NCBI GenBank assembly: GCA_013180625.2
Contig: SNVD02005050.1
Location: forward strand, 1 to 64,000
Length of the DNA: 64,000 nt
Source: Boswellia sacra
Lineage: Eukaryota; Streptophyta; Magnoliopsida; Sapindales; Burseraceae
Reading direction: 5' to 3'
Positions within the stretch are counted from its first letter, which is position 1; every line of letters begins with the position of its first letter. Below the pieces are notes generated by a model that searched no databases, was not told where the DNA came from, and worked only from the letters and a program-made list of their open reading frames with translations. The position numbers and the translations under genes were made by a program. Below, piece after piece: positions 55,761 through 64,000 of the stretch.

Positions 55761-55989
55761 GAGCCCTTCTCCCATGCATGCATTCAAAAAGATAAGTGCA
55801 AGAGAAGCATTTTATCAAGCAAAAAGCAAGAGAAGTATCAAGTCTAGAGAGCTTTTATATTATCTATCTACTCTTTGAAGAGAGTTATACTTTTGTTGTA
55901 AAAATTATCTTTGTTCTTGTATTGTGGTGAGAGTGAGATATTATTGTAAAGGATAATAGTTATCCTTGAGAGAACTCTTGTTGTGTGTT

Positions 55990-56230
55990 ATCAAGAGTTG
56001 AGGAAAGTTGCCTTGGTGAGGTTGTTCATCAAGAAGAACTCTTGGTGTGGTGTTATCAAGGGTTGAAGGAAGTTGCCTTGGTGAGGTTGTTCATCAAGAA
56101 GAACTCTTGGTGTGGTGTTATCAAGGGTTGAAGGAAGTTGCCTTGGTGAGGTTGTTCATCAAGAAGAACTCTTGGTGTGGTGTTATCAAGAGTTGGAAGA
56201 AAAAGTCTTGGTGAGGTTGTTCATCAAGCA
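55990..56230 (+). repeat. 65-bp tandem array in the LTR
   Basis: The unit GGTTGAAGGAAGTTGCCTTG through GGTGTTATCAAG, 65 bp, is repeated almost without change three times, with partial units at both sides. It lies downstream of the TATA box, in the R-U5 part of the LTR, and is repeated in the 3' LTR at 62835-63075. Confidence 0.92.
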
Positions 56231-56557
56231 AGTTGTAAAGATTCTACAACTTAGTGGAAAGCTTAGCTCGTGGAGCTAGGAGCCCGTGGACGTAGGCAAG
56301 GTTTGCCGAACCACGTAAATTGAGTTTGCACTCTCTCTATCCCTTTCCTCTTTACATTTACTTGCACTTGTGATTGTTCATCATTATTATTCTTTTGATT
56401 GCATCTTTGATAAATTCTAATTTCATCTTCTTCACCTTCATTCTCAAAGAAAGAGTTATATAATTTTGATCTTTCAAGAAAAGTTTTCTAAATCCGTTTT
56501 GATAAATAAAAACCCAATTCACCCCCCCTCTTGGGTTGCCATACCTGGGTCAACAAG

Positions 56558-56569
56558 TGGTATCAGAGC
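56558..56569 (+). other. Primer-binding site of the Sirevirus-like element
   Basis: TGGTATCAGAGC, two bases after the LTR end, is the initiator-methionine tRNA site. Confidence 0.95.
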
Positions 56570-56610
56570 AAGGTTGCTCATTTTTTTTAAATCTTAACCG
56601 ATTTTGAGCT

Positions 56611-58200
56611 ATGGCTACTTTTAATTCAACTTCATATGTTGAGGAACTTTCTATCTCTAGACCTCCATTTTTTAATGGAAGTGATTACTCTTATTGGAAA
56701 ACTAGAATGAGTATTTTCTTGAAATCTTTTGATTATGATTTGTGGTCTATTGTTTTGGAAGGGCCTTTTGTTCCTACCAAAATTGAAAATGGGGAATGAT
56801 GCTTAAAGAACCTAAAGAGTTTAGTGAAGATGATAAAAAGAAATTGAGTTTGAATGCTAAAGCTATGAATGTGTTGTATTGTGATCTAGATAGAAATGAG
56901 TTTAATAGAATATCTACTTGTTCTACGGCACAAGAAATATGGCACACACTTGAAGTAACTCATGAAGGAACTAGTCAAGTTAAAGAATCTAAAATTAGTA
57001 TGCTAGTTCATAGTTATGAGCTTTTTAAGATGAAATCAGATGAATCAATTTCTGAAATGTTTACTAGATTTACGGATATTATTAATAGTTTGAAATCTCT
57101 TGGTAAATCTTATTCTAATGTTGAAATGGTGAGAAAGATTCTTAGGTGTCTACCAAAATCTTGGGAGCCAAAGGTGACGGCAATTTAAGAAGCAAAGGAC
57201 CTCACCAAACTACCATTAGAAGAACTTATGGGTTCTCTCATGACTCATGAAATCACTTTGAAGGAGAATGAAGAAGATTTCAAGAAAAAGAAAAATATCG
57301 CTTTCAAATCTTTAACAAAAGAAAATGATGAGTCCGACGATGAAGGAGATGATGAAGATCTTGCATTCATCACAAGAAAACTAAAAAGGATGATTAGAAG
57401 AAACCAAGGATTCAAGAAGAATTCTAGAAGGGAGTACAAAGGGCAAAGCTCAAAGCAAGATAAGAAAAATGATCAAGTCATTTGCTATGAGTGCAAGAAA
57501 CCGGGACATGTAAAGATGGATTGTCCTTACTTCAAGAGTCAAAACAAGAAATCAAAAGCAATGAAAGCCACAAATTGGGATGATAGTGAAGCTAGCTCCA
57601 CCGAAGAAGAAGATTGCGAAGTGGCAAACATGTGCTTCATGGCTTTAAGTGAGGATGAGGTAAGTATTCTAAACTATGATCCTAAACTTTCATATGATGA
57701 ATTACTTGAAGCATTCCAAAATTTACATGTGCAAGTTGATAAGCAAAATTCAAAAATTAATGCTATCTCAATTAGAAGAGGTGGTAGAAATAAATGAAGC
57801 TTTAGAAAATGAAAATGAAATTTTAAAGCAAAAAGATTTTGAAAGCTTGGAAAGTCAAATACATTTATTAAAAACTGAAAATGACATTTTAAAACAAAAG
57901 GATTTTGATAAATTGGAGAAACAAAATGCTATTTTGAAAAAGGAAAATAATGACTTAAGAAATATTGTTGATAGTTTTACAAAAAGCACAAAAAATTTGA
58001 ATTCTATGTTACAAAACCAAAGGTGTGTTTTTGATAAAAGAGGTTTAGGATATAAAACTCATAAAAATCAAAAGTATTTTAAAAATTATTTTGCCATGCA
58101 TCTTCTAGGAATAATCCTAATCATTCATGTACTTATTGTGGAAGAAAAGGACACAAAGTGCATTCTTGCTATATTAAGAGAAATCCTAATTTGAAACAAA
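56611..58200 (+). pseudogene. Sirevirus-like gag with zinc knuckles and coiled coil
   Basis: The ATG at 56611 opens a capsid start containing ISRPPFFNGSDYSYWKTRMS; the frame ends with TGA at 56797-56799. Overlapping it, another frame continues through DDKKKLSLNAKAMNVLYCDL, TAQEIWHTLEVTHEGTSQVK and FTRFTDIINSLKSLGKSYSN to a TAA at 57186. It then resumes in frame with EELMGSLMTHEITLKENEED. A zinc knuckle CYECKKPGHVKMDC lies near 57483-57524. A Lys/Glu/Asn-rich coiled coil (about 57740-58000, ENEILKQKDFESLES) follows in a shifted frame, and a second zinc segment CTYCGRKGHKVHSC near 58130. The long coiled coil is usual for this group. Four breaks are seen. Confidence 0.9.
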
Positions 58201-58312
58201 TATGGGTTCCAAAAAGTACCAAAACTAACCCCCAAGGACCCAATAACTTTTGGGTACCAAAAAGTTACTCCTTGAATGTTGATTGTAGAGACAAAGGAGT
58301 GGCAAACACAAG

Positions 58313-59899
58313 TGGTACTTAGATAGTGGATGCTCAAGGCATATGACCGGAGATGCCTCCAAGTTCTCAAGATTAATCATGAAGAAAGGAGGATATGTGA
58401 CCTTCGGTGATAATGCCAAAGGAAGGGTAATCGGACATGGTGATATTGGTAACCCTTCTTCACCTATTATTAAAGATGTTTTGCTTGTTCATGGTTTAAA
58501 ACATGATTTGATTAGTATTAGTCAATTGTGTGATAAGGGATATTTTATTACTTTTGAGCCTAATAGATGTGTGATTAAGGATATTAGTAACAATAAGACA
58601 TTATTTGTTGGTAATAGATGTGGTAATATTTATACAATTGATATTGATGTTAATGATCATGTAGAAAATTGTTTCATTGTTAATCATGATGCTTGGTTAT
58701 GGCATAGAAGGTTAGGTCATGCTAGCATGGACACAATTTCAAAAATTTCTAAAAATGATTTAGTTGATGGTCTTCCAAAAATAAAATTTGAAAAGGATAA
58801 GATTTGTGATGCTTGTCAATTTGGAAAACAAGTGAGAACTTCTTTTAAACAAAAGAAATTTATTTCAACAAATAAACCTCTACAATTACTTCATTTGGAT
58901 TTATTTGGACCATCAAGAACTCAAAGCCTTGGTGGAAAGTATTATGTTTTTGTTATTGTGGATGATTATTCAAGATTCACTTGGGTATTATTCTTGAAAA
59001 CTAAAAATGAGGCCATACAAGCTTTTTCAAAATTTGCAAAAAGAGTCCAAAATCAAAAAGGATATTCTATTGTGTCCATTAGGAGTGATCATGGTGGTGA
59101 AGTAGACAATGTTGCATTTGAAAATCTTTGTGATGAAAATGGTTTTGAGCATAATTTTTCCTCACCTAGAACTCCACAACAAAATGGTGTTGTTGAAAGG
59201 AAAAATAGGACTATCCAAGAAATGGCTAGGACCATGTTACTTGAAAATAATTTGCCAAAATATTTTTGGGCCGAAGCCGTTAATACCGCATGCTTTATAA
59301 TCAATAGAGTCCATATTAGAGCTTTAATAAAGAAAACTCCTTATGAACTTTGGAAAGGAAGAAAACCCAACATTGGATTTTTTAAAGTTTTTGGATGTAA
59401 ATGTTTTATTTTAAACACCAAGGATAACCTTGGAAAATTTGATGCAAAAGCCGATGTTGGAATTTTTGTTGGCTACTCCAACCATAGTAAAGCATATAGA
59501 GTTTTTAACAAAAAGACTCTTACTATTGAAGAATCTATGCATGTTGAATTTGATGAAACTAATGTTATTTCTTCAAAGAATTTAGATGATGATATTGTTG
59601 AGGTAGAAAGGCAAATCAAGGAATCAAGGCTTGATAAAAAGAGCCAAGATGAATTACAACTTCAACAAGAAAAGCTTGAGGAAGTAAATGATTCTTCCCA
59701 AGAATTACCAAAGGAATGGAGGTATGCAAAAGCTCACCCTAAAGATCTCATTATTGGTGAACCATCACAAGGTATGAAAACTAGATCTTCTTTTAAGAAC
59801 TTTTGTAATCATTTTGCTTTTGTCTCTCAATTTGAACCAAAATCTTTTAAAGAAGCCGAAAATGACGAAAGTTGGATTTTGCTATGCAAGAAGAATTGA
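58313..59899 (+). pseudogene. Sirevirus-like protease and integrase
   Basis: The protease active site WYLDSGCSRHMT begins at 58313 and keeps DSG. GNPSSPIIKDVLLVHGLKHD follows. The integrase zinc region (WLWHRRLGHASM, CDACQFGKQVRTSF) starts near 58695. The core acidic residues are in LLHLDLFGPS, SIRSDHGGEVDN and GVVERKNRTIQE, so DDE is complete. FFKVFGCKCFILNTKDNLGK and VGIFVGYSNHSKAYRVFN finish the domain. From about 58313 to 59870 there is no stop. A frameshift near 59870 ends the frame at 59899 just as RT begins. Confidence 0.93.
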
Positions 59900-61077
59900 A
59901 TCAATTTGAGAGAAATCAAGTTTGGAAATTAGTCCCTAGACCCAAAAATCATTCTATTATAGGCACTAAATGGATTTTTAGAAATAAAGTAGATGAAAAT
60001 GGCACCATTATTAGAAACAAAGCTAGACTTGTTGCTCAAGGATACAATCAAGAAGAAGGTATTGATTATGAGGAAACCTTTGCACCGGTTGCTAGATTAG
60101 AATCAATTAGAATGTTGTGTGCATTTGCATGTTATAAAAATTTTACATTATATCAAATGGATGTCAAAAGTGCATTTTTAAATGGTTACATTATGGAGGA
60201 AGTATATGTAGAGCAACCTCTTGGTTTTCAAAATCATGATTTTCAAACCATGTTTTCAAACTCAAAAAGGCACTTTATAGCTTGAAACAAGCACCAAGAG
60301 CATGGTATGATAGATTGAGCAAATTTCTCATTGATAATGGTTTCGAAATAAAAAAAGTTGATACTACTCTTTTTGTTAAAACAAAAAATGATGATTTATT
60401 AATTGTTCAAATCTATGTTGATGATATTATATTTGGTGCTACTAATGTCTCTATGTGTGAGGAATTTTCCAAGTGCATGCAACAAGAATTTGAAATGAGC
60501 TTAATGGGAGAATTAAATTTCTTCCTTGGACTTCAAATCAAGCAATCAATAGATGGGATCTTCATTAATCAAGCTAAATACACAAGAGATCTTCTCAAGA
60601 AGTTTGGCATGGATAATTCAAGGACATATAACACACCTATGGGTACATTAACCAAGCTTGACAAAGATGAGAAAGGAAAAGATATTGAGGTAACAAAATA
60701 TCGAGGTATGATTGGCTCTCTTTTGTATTTAACTGCTAGTAGACCTGATATTATGTTTAGTGTGTGTATGTGTGCTAGATTTCAATCTTGTCCAAAGGAA
60801 TCTCACCTTAAAGCTGTCAAAAGGATATTTAGATATCTTCTTGGAACCATAAATCTAGGTCTTTGGTATCCTAAGTGTGATAATTTTGATCTAATTAGTT
60901 ATTCGGATGCGGACTTTGCTGGAAGTCTTCTTGACAGAAAGAGCACTAGTGGCTCTTGCCATTTTCTAGGACATGCATTAGTCTCATGGTTTAGTAGAAA
61001 ACAAAATTCTGTTGCCTTATCAACCGCGGAAGCCGAGTATATTGCAGTAGGAAGTTGTTTGTGCACAATCTCTTTGG
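59872..61077 (+). pseudogene. Sirevirus-like reverse transcriptase and start of RNase H
   Basis: The frame from about 59872 reads [40 protein letters not shown] and [20 protein letters not shown]. It ends at 60285 after a frameshift near 60240. The next frame (from 60282) has KQAPRAWYDRLSKF, the catalytic QIYVDDIIFGATN (YVDD intact, GATN typical of this group), MGELNFFLGLQI, and then RNase H blocks LISYSDADFAGSLLDRKSTS and NSVALSTAEAEYIAVGSCLC. A frameshift near 61068 follows. Confidence 0.93.
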
Positions 61078-61359
61078 ATGAAGCAAATTTTAAAAGATTA
61101 TGGTGTGGTATTTGATCATATTCCCATCAAATGTGACAATACAAGTGCCATCAACATTTCAAAAAATCAAATACAACACTCTAGTACTAAGCATATAGAG
61201 ATTAGACATCATTTTATTAGAGATCATGTGCAAAAAGGTAATATTTCTTTAGAATTTGTTCCCACCGAGAAACAATTAGCCGATATATTTACTAAACCCC
61301 TTAGTCAAGATAGATTTAGCATAATTAGAAGAGAATTAGGCATGTTGGATATGTCTTAA
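61078..61359 (+). pseudogene. Sirevirus-like RNase H, C-terminal part
   Basis: The frame reads KQILKDYGV, IKCDNTSAINISKNQIQHSS, TKHIEIRHHFIRDHVQKGNI and LADIFTKPLSQDRF, then stop at 61359. It is the last coding piece; no extra envelope-like ORF follows it. Confidence 0.9.
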
Positions 61360-61379
61360 TTTTGCTTTAATATGATAGC

Positions 61380-61586
61380 ATATGTTAAGGGGGAGAATAT
61401 ATTTAGGGGGAGTAGTTAATTTGATTACATTTTTTTGATGATAACAAAAGGGGGAGAAATAGTTGGATTGCTTATATTCATAACAAGTGCCATTCTTTTT
61501 GCTTATTGTTGATTTTATTTTCATTCTTGATTTTAGATTATATTTTAAAGCAATCAATGGTTTGTCATCATCAAAAAGGGGGAGAT
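61380..61586 (+). other. Multiple polypurine tracts before the 3' LTR
   Basis: Four AGGGGGAG-type tracts occur at about 61386, 61405, 61449 and 61575. The last (AAAAAGGGGGAGAT) abuts the LTR. Repeated purine tracts are a recorded Sirevirus trait. Confidence 0.85.
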
Positions 61587-63396
61587 TGTTAGCCCTAAGG
61601 CTACATGATAATTTTGATGATAACAATACACATTGATTAATTGAGATTTACTAACATGTTTATTTATGTGCAAGAGTAAGATCATTGAAATAATTTTAAA
61701 ATCAAGAAGAGGCTTATTAAAATGAAGTGTTGAAGCTAAGGAGAAGACTACATGTTAAAGGCACCAAAGCTTAAGAACAAGGATTGACTCAAGGAATGTG
61801 ACACATGAGCAATGTTCAATCAATTGGTCATATATATCTCTACAAATATTCAAATGACGTGATTCTTGAGCCTTTGGAAATCTTACTCAATTTATAACAT
61901 TTCATATGTTTTAATGAAATTCAAATTTCAAGTGCAAGGTTGTCCAAATCATCATGCAAGTTGAAAGACAAATGGAAGCAGCTGACATGAGCACCGAATA
62001 CTCCTTTGGACATATATTGAGCTAGAAAAATCAAAATGACTTGATTCTTATGGCATTGGAAAGATGACTTAATGAGGAAATTTCATATGTTTTGAAAAAA
62101 TTCAAATTTCAAGCAGAAGGCCGACATAATTGACATGCAATTCGGTGGACTGACACAAAGAAGAAAAATCAACTCACATGCGCACCAAATGGTGTTTTGG
62201 CCATATCTTAAGATAGAGATATCCAAATGCTTTGATTCTTAATGTCTTGGAAAGAGTATTAAAATATGCAGATCTTTCATGTTTTGAAGAAATTCAAATT
62301 TCAAACGGAAGGCTGACAGAATTATCATTCAATTTGGTGGACTGACACAAGAAAGAAAAATCAAGTCACATGAGCACCGAATGGTGTTTTGGCCATATCT
62401 TGAGCTACAGATATCCAAATGACTTGATTCTTAATGCGTTGGAAAGCTTATTCAAATGTACAAATCTTTTATGTTTTGTATATTTTCAAATTTCAAACGG
62501 AACATTGACAAAAATGGAAGACAAGATTACGGTTTTTATGGTGGGCAGAAAATTTGGAGTTGGTGTCTTCACTTGATTAAGTTCATCCTATTTGCCTATA
62601 AAAGGAGCCCTTCTCCCATGCATTCAAAAAGATAAGTGCAAGAGAAGCATTTTATCAATCAAAAAGCAAGAGAAATATCAAGTCTAGAGAGCTTTTATAT
62701 TATTTATCTACTCTTTGAAGAGAGTTATACTTTTGTTGTAAAAATTATCTTTGTTCTTGTATTGTGGTGAGAGTGAGATATTATTGTAAAGGATAATAGT
62801 TATCCTTGAGAGAACTCTTGTTGTGTGTTATCAAGAGTTGAAGGAAGTTGCCTTGGTGAGGTTGTTCATCAAGAAGAACTCTTGGTGTGGTGTTATCAAG
62901 GGTTGAAGGAAGTTGCCTTGGTGAGGTTGTTCATCAAGAAGAACTCTTGGTGTGGTGTTATCAAGGGTTGAAGGAAGTTGCCTTGGTGAGGTTGTTCATC
63001 AAGAAGAACTCTTGGTGTGGTGTTATCAAGAGTTGGAAGAAAAAGTCTTGGTGAGGTTGTTCATCAAGCAAGTTGTAAAGATTTCTACAACTTAGTGGAA
63101 AGCTTAGCTCGTGGAGCTAGGAGCCCGTGGACGTAGGCAAGGTTTGCCGAACCACGTAAATTGAGTTTGCACTCTCTCTATCCCTTTCCTCTTTACATTT
63201 ACTTGCACTTGTGATTGTTCATCATTATTATTCTTTTGATTGCATCTTTGATAAATTCTAATTTCATCTTCTTCACCTTCATTCTCAAAGAAAGAGTTAT
63301 ATAATTTTGATCTTTCAAGAAAAGTTTTCTAAATCCGTTTTGATAAATAAAAACCCAATTCACCCTCCCTCTTGGGTTGCCATACCTGGGTCAACA
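61587..63396 (+). repeat. 3' LTR of the Sirevirus-like element
   Basis: It starts TGTTAGCCCTAAGGCTACAT and ends CCTGGGTCAACA, 1810 bp, followed by GTGTG. It has the same internal arrays as the 5' LTR. Differences are mostly single bases. Confidence 0.95.
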
Positions 63397-63401
63397 GTGT
63401 G

Positions 63402-64000
63402 GTTATTATGATATATTCTAACCTAATTCAAGCAATCATGGCAAAAATGGCTATTCTACCCTAACTCAAGCAATCAAAGCAAATCATGGCAATTCTTGCC
63501 TATTCTATACTATTTCCTAGATACTTCAAAAAATTGTAATTCTTCTCAGTATGATTCTAATCATGAGCTCCTAAAAATGATTTTAAGACATTTGCGAAGA
63601 AAATAAACTCTTAATCATGATTCTAGATAAAGGAGGGAAAACGGCTTTGCCTTGACACGTTTATCCATCTTGCAAAACAAATAATAGGCTAAACAATTCA
63701 AAAAACCCCTAAACATGCTCTAAGCATTAAAATACATCCTAAACATACTTATTCTAAAGCAAGAAAAATAAATAAGAAAAGATGAGGGAGGAGAGAGAGC
63801 TGTTCTCAAGATGTACCCTTTTTGGGTTTAGAGCAATTGAATGCTTTAAAAAACTTTAAACTAGAAAAGATTCCTTGAATTCTCAAGTATGGCTTCGATC
63901 AAGAGGAAGAAGAGAAGATTTTGATGTGTTTTGGAAAGTGAGTAAAAGGGGGTTTATATAATTGAGGGCTAGAATTGAAAAACGTAGCAGAAAACAAAAA
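63402..64000. other. Right flank, nothing recognised
   Basis: AT-rich with A-rich stretches. It continues the sequence left of the Sirevirus-like insertion and may be part of the older gypsy fragment. Confidence 0.4.

Larger units (their letters stand above)
54742..56555 (+). repeat. 5' LTR of the Sirevirus-like element
   Basis: It starts TGTTAGCCTTAAGGCTACAT, whose end forms a short palindrome (AGCCTTAAGGCT), and ends CCTGGGTCAACA; 1814 bp. It contains about four ~180-bp diverged units (54990-55680) and a 65-bp tandem array (55990-56230). TATAAAAGG at 55753 is a strong TATA candidate, placing the transcript start near 55785. The open frame at 55612-55878 lies wholly in the LTR. Confidence 0.95.
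54742..63396 (+). mobile_element. Sirevirus-like Ty1/copia retrotransposon, complete, 8655 bp
   Basis: The LTRs are 54742-56555 and 61587-63396, with perfect GTGTG flanks at 54737-54741 and 63397-63401. PBS at 56558, a long gag with coiled coil, copia-order pol, and four purine tracts near the 3' LTR are hallmarks of the Sirevirus (SIRE/Maximus) group. The LTRs differ at only a few tens of positions by eye. A handful of frameshifts and stops break the coding region. Confidence 0.95.

Noticed and set aside
55612..55878. 88-codon open frame, also seen in the other LTR near 62370-62576
   Set aside because: It lies entirely in LTR repeats, and its second copy is truncated by base changes.
55990..56230. 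Regular direct repeats resembling a CRISPR array
   Set aside because: The 65-bp units are contiguous with no spacers, lie in an LTR and recur in the partner LTR of a plant retrotransposon.

Overview
The window is nuclear DNA of a flowering plant, most likely a eudicot. The evidence is AT-rich intergenic sequence, plant-type introns, one two-exon cytochrome P450 gene of the CYP79 family, and dense plant LTR retrotransposons and DNA transposons. No prokaryotic gene, CRISPR array, tRNA or rRNA gene was seen. The species cannot be named from the sequence alone.

Layout. 1-5803: 3' part of a plus-strand Ty3/gypsy element (integrase, noncoding spacer, polypurine tract, 3' LTR). Between its pol end and its polypurine tract lies an intronless, frameshifted copy of a LOG cytokinin-activating phosphoribohydrolase gene (2265-2905), which looks like a host gene captured by the retroelement. 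6288-6640: a fragment rich in CGACACTCGACA-type repeats. 9745-13076: 3' part of a CACTA (En/Spm) transposon with a broken Transposase_24-type gene and a terminal CACTACAACAAAAG repeat. This abuts a minus-strand Athila/Tat-like Ty3/gypsy element (13083-19921: integrase, RNase H, RT, protease, gag, PBS, 5' LTR), whose other LTR is missing. 20190-22395: a diverged duplication of upstream sequence leading into the CYP79 gene (22507-24826), the only gene here that looks intact.

24827-29499 is AT-rich intergenic sequence with small repeats and MITE-like pieces. 29500-38504 is a minus-strand Ty1/copia element. A 4.4-kb hAT transposon (29597-33980, 8-bp target duplication ATTATATA) sits inside its 3' LTR, and the uninterrupted target is preserved in the other LTR. 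39524-44475 is a complete plus-strand Ty1/copia element (target duplication GGTCA). 44524-45307 is a 392-bp tandem duplication. 46755-51638 is a third, decayed plus-strand Ty1/copia element, possibly inside an intron of an unrecognised minus-strand host gene. 53870-54120 resembles an Ogre/Tat-type LTR end. 54742-63396 is a complete Sirevirus-like Ty1/copia element (1.8-kb LTRs, target duplication GTGTG, several polypurine tracts), broken only by a few frameshifts and stops.

The mobile elements record successive insertions: hAT into a copia LTR, a foldback element into the hAT, and a Sirevirus next to or into an older gypsy fragment. All transposon genes carry stops or frameshifts. The points that most deserve follow-up are the retroelement-borne LOG copy with its own TATA-like box, the hAT full-site/empty-site pair, the CGACACTCGACA repeat family shared by the hAT and foldback elements, and the duplicated CYP79 upstream region.
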